DNA of 64,000 nt, from contig NZ_JAELUI010000004.1 of NCBI RefSeq assembly GCF_016429285.1, positions 1 to 64,000 of the forward strand, given 5' to 3'. The notes under the pieces are model-generated. The model worked only from the letters and a program-made list of their open reading frames with translations. It made no database searches and had not been told where the DNA came from. Shown piece after piece: positions 51,265 to 59,935 of the stretch. This stretch comes from Ralstonia sp. ASV6 (GTDB lineage Bacteria > Pseudomonadota > Gammaproteobacteria > Burkholderiales > Burkholderiaceae). The position numbers were made by a program, and so were the translations under genes. The stretch's first letter is position 1; the number at the start of each line of letters is the position of its first letter.

Positions 51265-51693
51265 ATGTGGAAGAAGATTGCCCCAACGTTGATCGTTGCC
51301 GCACTCGCCGGTCTGACGGCCTTGCCGGCAGCGGCCGATGATTTGCGCAATGCGCTCGGTGGCGCATTGGGCGGCGCAGGTGGCGCTGCCGTGGGCGGCG
51401 CGCTTGGCGGCCAGACGGGTTCGGTGATTGGCGGTGCGATTGGCGGCGGTGCCGGCGGTGCACTGACGGCCAACGGCCGCGAGCGCAAGGGCGCCATCGT
51501 TGGTGGCGCACTGGGCGGCGGCGTGGGTGCTGCTGCGGGCAACGCCATGGGCGGCCGCACGGGCGGCATCGTCGGCGCGGGCCTGGGTGGCGGTGCGGGC
51601 GCGGCACTGGGTGGCAACGTGCAGCGCAATTCGTACGCCGACCATGACGACCACGGCCGCCGCCGCCGCGGCAAGCATCACCATCACCACTGA
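51265..51693 (+). CDS. Exported glycine-zipper protein with polyhistidine C-terminus
   Basis: 142 residues from ATG 51265, AAGGAG upstream. Signal peptide about 1-24 (L-I-V-A-A-L-A-G-L-T-A-L-P-A-A-A). Residues 30-118 are repeated glycine-zipper units (G-G-A-L-G-G-x-x-G-A-A-x-G), which pack as membrane-associated helices. The tail is D-H-D-D-H-G-R-R-R-R-G-K followed by five His, a natural metal-binding end. Probably an outer-membrane or periplasmic envelope protein. Confidence 0.85.
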   Translation: MWKKIAPTLIVAALAGLTALPAAADDLRNALGGALGGAGGAAVGGALGGQTGSVIGGAIGGGAGGALTANGRERKGAIVGGALGGGVGAAAGNAMGGRTGGIVGAGLGGGAGAALGGNVQRNSYADHDDHGRRRRGKHHHHH

Positions 51694-51869
51694 TGTGATG
51701 TCCACCAGGGGGCGTGCGCACTCCCGGGTGCCCAGATTTTCCTGCCTTCAATCAGCCGTTCTGGCTGACGGTGCCCATTCCCAAGACACATCTCTGACGC
51801 CGGGTCGCCGTTGACGCCTGCGCGGTCTACCATACCGTGGCAATCGATGCCGCCACGAAGGAGACCGCC

Positions 51870-53249
51870 ATGACGCAACGTTTCGACGCCATCATCATCG
51901 GTACCGGGCAAGCTGGCCCGGCGCTGGCCGCGCGGTTGTCCGGCGCCGGCATGCAGGTTGCCATCATCGAGCGCGGGCGGTTTGGCGGCACGTGCGTCAA
52001 CACGGGCTGCATTCCTACCAAGACACTGGTGGCCAGCGCTTACGCCGCGCGTCTTGCGCAGCGGGCTGCCGAGTACGGCGTGATGATCGATGGGCCGGTC
52101 AATGTCGACATGGCACGCGTGAAGGCACGCAAGGACGAGATTTCCGGGCGCTCCAGCCAGGGCGTGGAACAGTGGGTCCGCGGACTTGAGCACTGCACAG
52201 TCTTCGAAGGTCATGCACGCTTTGAAAGTGCGCAGACCGTGCGTGTCGGCAATGCTCTGCTGGAGGCCGAGCGCATCTTCATCAACGTTGGCGGGCGCGC
52301 GCTGGTTCCCGCGATGCCGGGGTTGGACCAGGTGCCGTACCTCACCAACGCCACCATGATGGACGTGGACTTCCTGCCCGAGCACCTGATCGTAATCGGC
52401 GGCAGTTACGTGGGGTTGGAGTTCGGCCAGATGTATCGGCGCTTCGGCGCACGCGTGACGATCGTGGAGAAAGGCCCACGCCTGATCGCCCGTGAAGACG
52501 AAGATGTATCGCAGGCGGTGCGTGAGATTCTGGAAGCCGAGGGCATCGACGTGCAGGTGGCCGCCAACTGCCTGAGCGTGCGCAGCGAAGCCGGCAACGT
52601 GGTGGTCGGGCTGGATTGCGCGGGCGGCGCGCGAGACGTGTTGGGCTCGCACCTGCTGCTGGCCGTGGGGCGTGTGCCCAATACCGATGATCTGGGCCTG
52701 GACAAGGCCGGTGTTGAGACCGATGCGCGCGGGTACATCCGTGTCGACGAGCAACTGCGCACCAACGTCTCCGGCATCTGGGCCCTGGGCGATTGCAACG
52801 GGCGCGGCGCGTTCACGCATACGTCTTACAACGACTACGAGATCGTCGCGGCCAACCTGCTCGATGGTGACCCGCGCAAGGTGTCAGACCGCATTCAGGC
52901 GTACGCCATGTACATCGATCCGCCGCTTGGCCGCGTTGGCATGACGTTGACGGAGGCCAAGCAATCGGGCCGCAAGCTGCTGGTCGGCAACCGCCCCATG
53001 ACGCGCGTTGGGCGTGCGGTGGAGAAAGGCGAGAGCCAAGGCTTTATGCGGGCGGTGGTCGATGCGCAGAGTCACGAGATTCTCGGCGCGGCGATCCTGG
53101 GCGTGACGGGGGATGAGGTCGTGCACGCGCTGCTTGATGTGATGTACGCCAAGGCGCCGTACACGACCATCAGCCGTGCCATGCATATCCACCCGACTGT
53201 GTCGGAACTGGTGCCGACGCTGCTGCAGGAGATGCAGCCGGTGGTGTAG
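51870..53249 (+). CDS. RclA-like FAD-dependent pyridine nucleotide-disulfide oxidoreductase
   Basis: 459 residues from ATG 51870 with AAGGAGA upstream. FAD-binding G-T-G-Q-A-G at 11-16, redox-active C42-V-N-T-G-C47, NAD(P) site G-G-S-Y-V-G-L-E-F, second FAD motif I-W-A-L-G-D-C-N-G, and C-terminal dimerisation H-I-H-P-T-V-S-E-L. The class is dihydrolipoamide dehydrogenase-like, but no 2-oxoacid dehydrogenase subunits are nearby and it lacks the MerA C-terminal cysteines. RclA of E. coli, a Cu(II) reductase of hypochlorite resistance, is the closest named relative I can propose. Confidence 0.87.
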   Translation: MTQRFDAIIIGTGQAGPALAARLSGAGMQVAIIERGRFGGTCVNTGCIPTKTLVASAYAARLAQRAAEYGVMIDGPVNVDMARVKARKDEISGRSSQGVEQWVRGLEHCTVFEGHARFESAQTVRVGNALLEAERIFINVGGRALVPAMPGLDQVPYLTNATMMDVDFLPEHLIVIGGSYVGLEFGQMYRRFGARVTIVEKGPRLIAREDEDVSQAVREILEAEGIDVQVAANCLSVRSEAGNVVVGLDCAGGARDVLGSHLLLAVGRVPNTDDLGLDKAGVETDARGYIRVDEQLRTNVSGIWALGDCNGRGAFTHTSYNDYEIVAANLLDGDPRKVSDRIQAYAMYIDPPLGRVGMTLTEAKQSGRKLLVGNRPMTRVGRAVEKGESQGFMRAVVDAQSHEILGAAILGVTGDEVVHALLDVMYAKAPYTTISRAMHIHPTVSELVPTLLQEMQPVV

Positions 53250-53281
53250 CGCCCGAGTCGAACGCAGACAGGGCGCACCCA

Positions 53282-53983
53282 TCACACCCCCAGGTGAATC
53301 GACGGAAGCACCGTACTCAGCCGCGCCACCACCAGCGTGTCGACCTGGAACAGCATTGCAATGGCCGTGACGACGACCGCCGCGCCAAACACCTGCTGCA
53401 GGCGCTGTGCATACCGCGACACCTTGCGGACCTGCGCGGTGACATAGCGGCCGCCATAGGCGATGGTGAGCAACGGAATCGCGGCGCCTGCAGAGAACAG
53501 CGCAAGCAGCACCCCGGCGCGGCCCAGGTCCTGCGCCTTGGCCACCAGCGCCAGGATGGCGGCCAGTGTGGGGCCGGCACACGGCGTCCAGACCACGCCC
53601 AGCGTCATGCCCAGTACGAACCCGCCCGCCAAGCCAGTGCCAGTGCGGGATGCCACCCCCGCAAAGCGATCGATGATGCCGCCCAGCGGCGCCACGAGCC
53701 GCTCGAACGCGCTGGGCCACAGGCGGGCCAGCCCCGACAGCAGCAGGATCACAATCGCCAGGGTGCGGATGGCGTCCTGCGCCCAGGCAAGCGAGCTGGA
53801 GAGCGCGCCAAATGCCACGCCCAGCGCAGAAAACGCGAGCACGAAGCCCAACGCAATTGCCACCGGGCGCAGCGCACTGGACTCGTCGCTGGACGCACTC
53901 AGCACCATGGGCAGCACCGGCAGCACACACGGCGATGCAATCGTCAATACGCCGGCCAGCGCGGCAAGAATGAGGTCAATCAT
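53282..53983 (-). CDS. CcdA-type cytochrome c biogenesis/thiol transporter
   Basis: 233 residues from ATG 53983, preceded by AGGAGA. Six membrane helices. The conserved I-A-S-P-C-V-L-P-V-L-P in helix 1 and W-T-P-C-A-G-P-T in helix 4 carry the two Cys that shuttle electrons across the membrane. Stand-alone CcdA length rather than the larger DsbD. It would reduce periplasmic thioredoxin-like partners, useful for cytochrome c maturation. Confidence 0.9.
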   Translation of the reverse strand: MIDLILAALAGVLTIASPCVLPVLPMVLSASSDESSALRPVAIALGFVLAFSALGVAFGALSSSLAWAQDAIRTLAIVILLLSGLARLWPSAFERLVAPLGGIIDRFAGVASRTGTGLAGGFVLGMTLGVVWTPCAGPTLAAILALVAKAQDLGRAGVLLALFSAGAAIPLLTIAYGGRYVTAQVRKVSRYAQRLQQVFGAAVVVTAIAMLFQVDTLVVARLSTVLPSIHLGV

Positions 53984-54190
53984 CGGGCGTCTCCTGGTTG
54001 GTTGATCCGATGACTGCATTGAATGCCCCACACGTATCGCGGCGGTTTCTGCCGGCCCGCGCAAGTGCAATGTTTCTTGTTCAAGAGCCCGCCAGATACA
54101 GAGCGATACAAAAGGCCGTGCAAACCGCCGCACAATGCGTCCATCGCCTGCCGTCGGTGCTACGGTGCGCCTGCTGAAAGGATGCCTGCC

Positions 54191-54385
54191 ATGAAGGATC
54201 TGCTGCTGCTTGCCACCATGACGTTCTCCGCATTGACCTGTGAACTGGGTGGTGCGGGCGTTTGCCGCTGGGTGGCACCCGGGCCGGCCAATATTGTTGG
54301 CAGGCGGCTGACCAAGTCCGACCGGCGCCGGCACGCCACCACGTTGCCGACCCAGCTTCCCACCCCCATCGAGCGCAAACCATGA
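54191..54385 (+). CDS. Small ORF, 64 aa, coupled to the response-regulator gene
   Basis: ATG 54191 follows AAAGG; ATG 54181 is an alternative start. The N-terminus M-K-D-L-L-L-L-A-T-M-T-F-S-A-L-T-C-E-L-G-G-A-G looks like a weak signal or small membrane segment, and the rest is basic. Its TGA overlaps the ATG of the response regulator (ATGA), the arrangement of a genuine operon member. No family recognised. Confidence 0.42.
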   Translation: MKDLLLLATMTFSALTCELGGAGVCRWVAPGPANIVGRRLTKSDRRRHATTLPTQLPTPIERKP

Positions 54386-55122
54386 GCCAGCCCGACCACA
54401 TCCTCATCGTTGACGACGACCGCGAGATCCGCGAGCTGGTGGGCACCTACCTTGAGCGCAATGAGATGCGCGTGACGCTGGCCGCCAATGGACGCGAAAT
54501 GCGTGCCGCACTCGACAAGGGCTCGGTCGACCTCATCGTGCTCGACCTCATGCTGCCCGGTGAAGACGGCCTGGCCCTGTGCCGCGACCTGCGTGCCGGC
54601 CCGCGCAAGAACCTGCCCATTCTCATGCTGACCGCCCGCAACGAAGAGGCCGACCGCATTCTCGGCCTGGAGATGGGGGCTGACGACTACCTTGTGAAGC
54701 CGTTTGCCGCACGTGAACTGCTGGCCCGCGTGCGCTCTGTGCTGCGCCGCACGCGCATGCTGCCGCCCAACCTGCAGATCACCGAGGCAGCTACCCTGCT
54801 GGCCTTTGGCGACTGGCGGCTCGATACCACGGCGCGGCACCTGCTGGACGCGCAGGACGTGGTCGTCGCCCTGAGTGGTGCGGAATACAAGCTGCTGCGA
54901 GTGTTTCTCGACCACCCCCAGCGGGTGCTCAGCCGTGACCAGTTGCTCAACCTCACACAAGGCCGCGATGCCGAGCTGTTCGAGCGCTCCATCGACCTGA
55001 TGGTGAGCCGCTTGCGGCAACGCCTGGGCGACGACGCGCGCGAGCCCAAGTACATCAAGACCGTGCGCAATGGCGGATACGTGTTCGCCTCGGTGGTGGA
55101 GATTCGCGAGGAGCGCGCATGA
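54382..55122 (+). CDS. OmpR-family response regulator
   Basis: 246 residues from ATG 54382. Receiver with D11-D12-D13, phospho-acceptor Asp55 (V-L-D-L-M-L-P-G-E-D-G) and Lys in D-D-Y-L-V-K-P-F. Winged-helix DNA-binding domain at about 145-240 (L-S-G-A-E-Y-K-L-L-R-V-F, L-M-V-S-R-L-R-Q-R-L-G-D). The length and linker resemble OmpR-proper regulators. ATGA overlap with the following kinase. Confidence 0.92.
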   Translation: MSQPDHILIVDDDREIRELVGTYLERNEMRVTLAANGREMRAALDKGSVDLIVLDLMLPGEDGLALCRDLRAGPRKNLPILMLTARNEEADRILGLEMGADDYLVKPFAARELLARVRSVLRRTRMLPPNLQITEAATLLAFGDWRLDTTARHLLDAQDVVVALSGAEYKLLRVFLDHPQRVLSRDQLLNLTQGRDAELFERSIDLMVSRLRQRLGDDAREPKYIKTVRNGGYVFASVVEIREERA

Positions 55123-56435
55123 CAGTCTTGCGCACCTTGCACCTCTGGCCGCGCACCTTGTTTGCGCGCCTGATGGTCATCCTGCTGGTGGGGTTGGCAC
55201 TGGCGCAGGGGCTGGCCTTCAGCCTTGTCTTGCATGAGCGCTCCGATGCGGCTGACCGGCTGATGCTCGGCAACCTGGAAACCGACGTCGCCAGTTCCGT
55301 CGCTATGCTCGACATGCTGCCCGCAACCAAGCGCGAGCTTTGGGCAGACCGACTGAGCCGGCGCACGTACCGCTACGAGCTCGATGCCGGCATCCGCAGC
55401 GATACGCCGCCGCGCGACGCCTTGTCCCGCGAGGCGGTGGCCACCATCGATCGCGCGCTGGAGGGCCGGTACAACGTCACCGCCAACGCAGTGCCCGGTG
55501 GCGGCAATCAGTACCAGGTGCACCTGACACTCACCGATGGCAGTCCGCTCACGATCGACGTGCATCCGAATCCCATGGGTCTGTCGACCTGGCTGCCGGT
55601 GCTGCTGGGTGTGCAGCTCGTGTTGCTGGGCGGATGCGCGTGGCTGGCCGTGCGCCTGGTCACCCGCCCGCTCAAGCAACTGGCCACCGCTGCAGAAAGC
55701 CTCGGCCCCGATCTCAAGAGCGAAGCGATTCCAGAACACGGTCCGGTGGAGGTGGCGCACGCAGCGGCGGCCTTCAACGCCATGCAGCAGCGCATTGCCG
55801 GCTATCTGGCCGAGCGTGTGCAGATCCTGGCGGCGATCTCGCATGACCTGCAGACGCCGATCACCCGCATGCGCTTGCGGCTGGATCTGATGGACCCTTC
55901 TGAAACGCAGGAACGGCTGGTGCAGGATCTGCGCGCGATGGAGCACCTCGTGCGTGAAGGCGTGACCTACGCACGCACGCTGCACGGCAGTGCAGAGGCA
56001 CCCGCACGCGTGGATATCGACGCGCTGCTCGACAGCCTGAGCTACGACTATCGGGACGGCGGCTCGCCCATCGTGGTGCAAGGCAGGGTTGGGGCGCCCG
56101 TTGAAACCCGACCGCAGGCACTACGGCGCATCCTGACCAACCTCATCGATAACGCCATCAAGTTTGGCGGCGACGCGGAGGTCACGGTGTCGCGCGAGCC
56201 GGGCGGCGATCTTGCCATTGCCGTGCTGGACCGGGGCCCCGGCATTCCCGAGGCGGAGCTGGAGCGTGTGATGCAGCCGTTCTACCGGCTGGAGACATCG
56301 CGCAATCGGGGGACGGGCGGTACGGGGCTTGGCTTGGCGATTGCGCAGCAACTGGCGCAGGCCTTGGGCGGGCGTCTGGTGCTCGCCAACCGTCAGGGAG
56401 GGGGCTTGCAGGCAACGCTGACGTTGCCTGCGTAA
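55119..56435 (+). CDS. Sensor histidine kinase
   Basis: 438 residues. Membrane helices at about 15-35 and 155-178 enclose a periplasmic domain of roughly 120 residues. HAMP follows (L-V-T-R-P-L-K-Q-L-A), then phospho-acceptor His242 in A-I-S-H-D-L-Q-T-P-I. The ATPase domain has N-L-I-D-N-A-I-K-F, D-R-G-P-G-I-P and T-G-L-G-L-A-I-A. Cognate of the coupled regulator. The type resembles EnvZ/RstB-like kinases. Signal unknown. Confidence 0.92.
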   Translation: MTVLRTLHLWPRTLFARLMVILLVGLALAQGLAFSLVLHERSDAADRLMLGNLETDVASSVAMLDMLPATKRELWADRLSRRTYRYELDAGIRSDTPPRDALSREAVATIDRALEGRYNVTANAVPGGGNQYQVHLTLTDGSPLTIDVHPNPMGLSTWLPVLLGVQLVLLGGCAWLAVRLVTRPLKQLATAAESLGPDLKSEAIPEHGPVEVAHAAAAFNAMQQRIAGYLAERVQILAAISHDLQTPITRMRLRLDLMDPSETQERLVQDLRAMEHLVREGVTYARTLHGSAEAPARVDIDALLDSLSYDYRDGGSPIVVQGRVGAPVETRPQALRRILTNLIDNAIKFGGDAEVTVSREPGGDLAIAVLDRGPGIPEAELERVMQPFYRLETSRNRGTGGTGLGLAIAQQLAQALGGRLVLANRQGGGLQATLTLPA

Positions 56436-56453
56436 GTGGTGATCGTGCCGCCG

Positions 56454-57536
56454 TCAGGGCACGATCGAGAGGAACAGATAGGCCGCAAAGATCGCGAGGT
56501 GAACCACGCCTTGCAGGATCGTGGTGCGGCCCTTGCCCAGCGTGAGCGCTGACACGATCAGCGTCAGGAACAGCAAGACCATCTCCTTGGGCCCCAGGCC
56601 CAGTTCCAGCGGCCGGCCGATCCAGATGAACACGGCGGCCACCGTGGGGATGGTCAACCCGATGCTGGCCAGTGCTGAGCCCAGCGCGAGGTTCAGGCTG
56701 GTCTGGATGCGGTCGGCGTTGGCGGCGCGTGCGGCGGCCAGCCCCTCGGGCAGCAGCACCAGCGCGGCAATGACGATCCCCACCGTTGCCGCCGGTGCGC
56801 CCGCGTTCAGAATGGCTGCTTCCACGAAGGGGGACAGCACCTTGGCCAAGCCCACCACCGCCACCAGGGACACCATCAGCAGTACGGCGCTGGCCACGGC
56901 CACGCGGGTCGGCGGGGGTGGGGCGTGCACGTCTTCGTCGGAACTGTCAGCGAGAAAGTAGTCGCGGTGGCGGATGGTCTGCACGATCACGAAGCAGCCG
57001 TACAGCACCAGTGATGTCACCCCGGCAAAGCCGAGTTGCGAGGAGGTGAGGATCGGGCCGGGTGTGGAGCTGGTGTAGTTGGGCAGCACCATGGTCAACG
57101 TGACCAGCGCGGCCAGCACGGCCAGCGCGGCGTTGGCGCCCGGCGCCTGAAAGGCCTGCTCGCGGTGCCGCAGGCCGCCCACGAACAGGCACAGGCCGAC
57201 GATGCCGTTACAGATTATCATGACCGCCGCGAATACCGTATCGCGCGCCAGCCCGGCCTTCTCAGGCCCGGATGACAACATGACCGACACGATCAGCGCC
57301 ACCTCGATCACGGTCACGGCAATGGCCAGCACCAGCGTGCCGAACGGTTCGCCCACCTTGTGCGCGACCACCTCGGCATGGTGCACGGCGGCAAAGACGG
57401 CGCCGGCCAGCGCCAGCCCCATCAGTGCGATCAACCAGCCGGGAGGTGTCATGAGCGTGCCGGCCACCAGCACCACCCACGCGAGCAGCGGGGCGGCGAT
57501 CGTCCAATGGGGCAGCTTGTTGGAAGTGACGGCCAT
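56454..57536 (-). CDS. chaA: Ca2+(Na+, K+)/H+ antiporter ChaA-like
   Basis: 360 residues with eleven predicted membrane helices in two Na_Ca_ex repeats. The helices carry the conserved acidic motifs A-V-T-V-I-E-V-A-L-I (about residue 74) and L-L-P-E-G-L-A-A (about 255). H-H-A-E-V-V-A-H-K-V-G-E-P-F-G is typical of ChaA. It exchanges cytoplasmic cations for protons and supports alkaline and salt tolerance. Convergent with the kinase gene. AAGGAA precedes the start. Confidence 0.9.
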   Translation of the reverse strand: MAVTSNKLPHWTIAAPLLAWVVLVAGTLMTPPGWLIALMGLALAGAVFAAVHHAEVVAHKVGEPFGTLVLAIAVTVIEVALIVSVMLSSGPEKAGLARDTVFAAVMIICNGIVGLCLFVGGLRHREQAFQAPGANAALAVLAALVTLTMVLPNYTSSTPGPILTSSQLGFAGVTSLVLYGCFVIVQTIRHRDYFLADSSDEDVHAPPPPTRVAVASAVLLMVSLVAVVGLAKVLSPFVEAAILNAGAPAATVGIVIAALVLLPEGLAAARAANADRIQTSLNLALGSALASIGLTIPTVAAVFIWIGRPLELGLGPKEMVLLFLTLIVSALTLGKGRTTILQGVVHLAIFAAYLFLSIVP

Positions 57537-57764
57537 GGAGGGTTCCTTGTTGTTGTCTCAACGCCACCGGTGGGCAGCGAAGGGCGTGGATTCGGAGTGG
57601 CCTACATATATAGCATGCGCCGCGACCGACTTATCCTCGCCTGTCACGGCCTGTGACAGCGCGGGGGCTGCCACCTCCTGCGCGCTGGCCGTCAAAGCGC
57701 ACGCCAGGTGGCGGTCAACCCGAACGCGCCCAGCATGGCTGCCGAGCGCGTCAACCTGCCAGGA

Positions 57765-58619
57765 TCACTTGGCGGGGGTTGCTGCGGAGACTTCCTGGCT
57801 CCAATAGCTCGGCAGTGCGCCGTACGGGTTCGGCAGCGTCTTGGACGTGAAATACACACTGCCCGCGCCCTTGGCAGACGCGCCGCGCATGAAGGTCTGC
57901 ATTTGTGTGGCTGATGCGGCGTACACGATATGCGCGAAGCGGCTGGCCGGGTAGTTGGCCTGCCAGGCCAGCGGCGCGTACTTGGTGTAATTGCGCGCGC
58001 TGTCCTCGAACGTGACGATCTGGTCTGCCACCGGCAGGCTGGCGTAGATTTCCGGCACGTTGGTGCCCGGGTTGCCCGTGACGGTGTAGGCGGGCGACAG
58101 GCCCTTGATGTAGTTGTAGACCGATTGGTAGAACTGCACGTGGGCGGTCACGCTGTCGGCGGTCATCTCGTCGATGAAGAAGCCGTCGACCTGGTACAGC
58201 GCCAGATAGGTGTGGATGTCCTGCACCACGGCCGACAAGGTCCGCTTTGCGTACGAAGTCGACACGTAGCCGATCACCTTGCCGCCCGCGGCGTGTACCT
58301 TTGCCACTGCGGCAACGTAGTTCGGGTCTTGCGTGGTGCCCGGGCCGCTGTTGGGGTTGAGGATGACGGTGGTTGGTACCGACTGCGCCGTGGTGGCGAG
58401 CGTGTTCCACTGGGTGGCGCCGCCGCCGGATGGGTAGATGTAGGCCGGTACCAGCAGGCCTTCGGCCCTGGCGTGCGATGCACCTGCCAGCGCGCATGCC
58501 GCAAAGGCGATGGCCGACCCGACCATACGTGCTGAGCGTGCCACCGAACATGCCACCGAACGAACCACGATATGCGTGGCCAATGCGGGCGCGAGCCCCC
58601 CCGTGACTGTCTTTTTCAT
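57765..58619 (-). CDS. Exported spherulin-4 family protein (TIM-barrel, glycosidase-like) under cyclic-di-GMP riboswitch
   Basis: 284 residues from ATG 58619, preceded by AGGAGG at six bases. A signal peptide covers about 1-52 with a long N-region (I-A-F-A-A-C-A-L-A-G-A-S-H-A-R-A). The mature domain begins L-L-V-P-A-Y-I-Y-P-S-G-G-G and contains V-I-L-N-P-N-S-G-P-G, G-Y-V-S-T-S-Y-A-K-R, V-D-G-F-F-I-D-E-M and V-T-G-N-P-G-T-N-V-P, the spherulation-specific family 4 pattern. These barrels are related to polysaccharide-cleaving enzymes such as endo-galactosaminidases. The c-di-GMP aptamer in its leader points to a biofilm or exopolysaccharide role. Confidence 0.88.
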   Translation of the reverse strand: MKKTVTGGLAPALATHIVVRSVACSVARSARMVGSAIAFAACALAGASHARAEGLLVPAYIYPSGGGATQWNTLATTAQSVPTTVILNPNSGPGTTQDPNYVAAVAKVHAAGGKVIGYVSTSYAKRTLSAVVQDIHTYLALYQVDGFFIDEMTADSVTAHVQFYQSVYNYIKGLSPAYTVTGNPGTNVPEIYASLPVADQIVTFEDSARNYTKYAPLAWQANYPASRFAHIVYAASATQMQTFMRGASAKGAGSVYFTSKTLPNPYGALPSYWSQEVSAATPAK

Positions 58620-58680
58620 GATATGCCTCCTGACGGTGCAGTCGTCTGCATCCGTCAATTGGCCCGCCGCCATTGCGGGT

Positions 58681-58770
58681 CAGCGGGCAACTGGCTGACT
58701 TCCAGGCGGTTCACCGTTTGGAAGCCCCTATAGCTTTGCGTCGCCGGATCACTCCGGTTTTGCCAAACCT
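58681..58770 (-). promoter_or_regulatory. Class I cyclic-di-GMP riboswitch (GEMM-I)
   Basis: On the minus strand the GEMM-I features appear in order: P1 left arm GGCAA (58764-58760), P2 hairpin CCGGA-GTGA-TCCGG with a GNRA loop, the invariant GACGCAAAGC, then GGGG-CTTCC and GGAAG closing P3, CAGCCAG, and the P1 right arm TTGCC (58690-58686). The start codon of the spherulin-4-like gene is 62 bases downstream. The leader then has CCCGC/GCGGG and a long stem TGACGG...CCGTCA (58657-58631) ending right at the AGGAGG ribosome site, a likely expression platform acting on translation. Confidence 0.9.
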
Positions 58771-59322
58771 CTGGGCGCATGCCCATTAGCCGGAAACTCT
58801 ACCGGGGCGTCGTGCCGGCGGCAAACATAGATTGCGCAAATGCGCGGGGAATGCCCGAGAGCGTTGTCGGAAACCGACGCACCGCGCCCTTACGCGAAAC
58901 AGAGCATTGACGCCGTGCGTGGATTCATAGATTTCGCGCATCAACCAGCGCCGCGAATCATATGGTGAATCCGCAGGCGCCTTTCAGCTGGGGATGACGG
59001 CGGACGGGAATGCCCGGATTGCCTGCGGCGCCATTCTCCGGGCGTGGGCGCAAACCGAATAGGAATTCGTTTGCGTGGTGCGGGGGCGTGTGATGTGAGT
59101 GCGCCAGACTGGTGTTTTTCTTCGCCCCATTTCCTTAGGCAGCGCACGGGTTTCTTTATGCTGACCAAGTCCGGATGCTAGTCTGGGCGCTCACCTATTT
59201 GACGGTGGCCTCACACCCTAAAAGGCTTGATGAAGGGAGCGGCGACAGTTGCCGCATGACGATAGAAGCGCGCCGCAGACATTGCATCGCAGGCGATGCG
59301 CGCTCCCGGAGACCACGTCCAC
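58771..59322. other. Non-coding region between riboswitch and acetyltransferase gene
   Basis: About 550 bases with no gene I can support. The part nearest 58771-58850 should hold the promoter for the riboswitch transcript, but I see only a weak candidate (TTTGCC-N18-TAGAGT on the minus strand). A plus-strand frame opening at 59175 runs across the start of the acetyltransferase gene in another frame and has Arg-rich shadow composition. Confidence 0.4.
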
Positions 59323-59769
59323 ATGCAGACCGACGACATTCATCTGCGCCAGGCTTCGCTCGACGATTGGAGCGATGTCGCCGCGCTCCTCAGACGCTGC
59401 GGACTGCCCGCAGAAGATACCCAGGGCAGCATCGACGCCTTTCACGTGGCCCTCGACATGGGCCGCATCATCGGCTGCGTGGCGGGAGAGCAGGGCGGCC
59501 GCTCCATCGTGGTCCGCTCGGTGGCGGTCGACCCCATCTACCGGGACCGCGGCATCGCCAGCCGGCTGATCGAAACGCTGCTCCTGCGCGCACGCGGCAC
59601 AGGCGCGCGCGAAGCGTATCTCCTCTCGACGACTGCACCTTCGTACTTCGCACGCTGGGGTTTCTCGCTGTTTCCGGCGGAGAAGGTGCCGACGGAAGTG
59701 CGCGCGTCGATGGTCTTCCGCAATGCGGAGCGCTCCTCGGCGCTGTGCATGCGGTGTGACTTGCGGTAG
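59323..59769 (+). CDS. GNAT acetyltransferase, ArsN2-like
   Basis: 148 residues from ATG 59323, with GGAGA ten bases upstream; ATG 59296 would add nine. The ArsN2-like pattern is L-R-Q-A-S-L-D-D-W, G-L-P-A-E-D-T-Q-G, I-I-G-C-V-A-G-E, then V-V-R-S-V-A-V-D-P-I-Y-R-D-R-G-I-A-S-R-L for acetyl-CoA, and Y-L-L-S-T-T-A-P-S-Y-F-A-R-W-G-F. ArsN enzymes acetylate arsenical herbicides. No ars genes are nearby, so the substrate is open. Confidence 0.82.
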   Translation: MQTDDIHLRQASLDDWSDVAALLRRCGLPAEDTQGSIDAFHVALDMGRIIGCVAGEQGGRSIVVRSVAVDPIYRDRGIASRLIETLLLRARGTGAREAYLLSTTAPSYFARWGFSLFPAEKVPTEVRASMVFRNAERSSALCMRCDLR

Positions 59770-59935
59770 GGCAGCACGGAGCTCGGCGGCCCGGCCCGTG
59801 CCATCTTTCCTCTGGCCGCCGCCATGACGTCTGGCGCATTCCGCCGCCACGCGACCCACACGTATCTTCAGTCCACGCAGCGCAGTCTCGCGCCGCTGCG
59901 CGTCCATCTGCTTAACCGACTGAGGAGAACCTGCA

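Noticed and set aside
51870-53249. Dihydrolipoamide dehydrogenase (lpdA) or mercuric reductase (merA)
   Set aside because: No 2-oxoacid dehydrogenase genes or mer genes nearby and no C-terminal vicinal Cys; RclA-like is a better fit.
59175-59759. 194-residue plus-strand frame overlapping the ArsN2-like gene
   Set aside because: Arg/His-rich shadow; the GNAT motifs are in the other frame.
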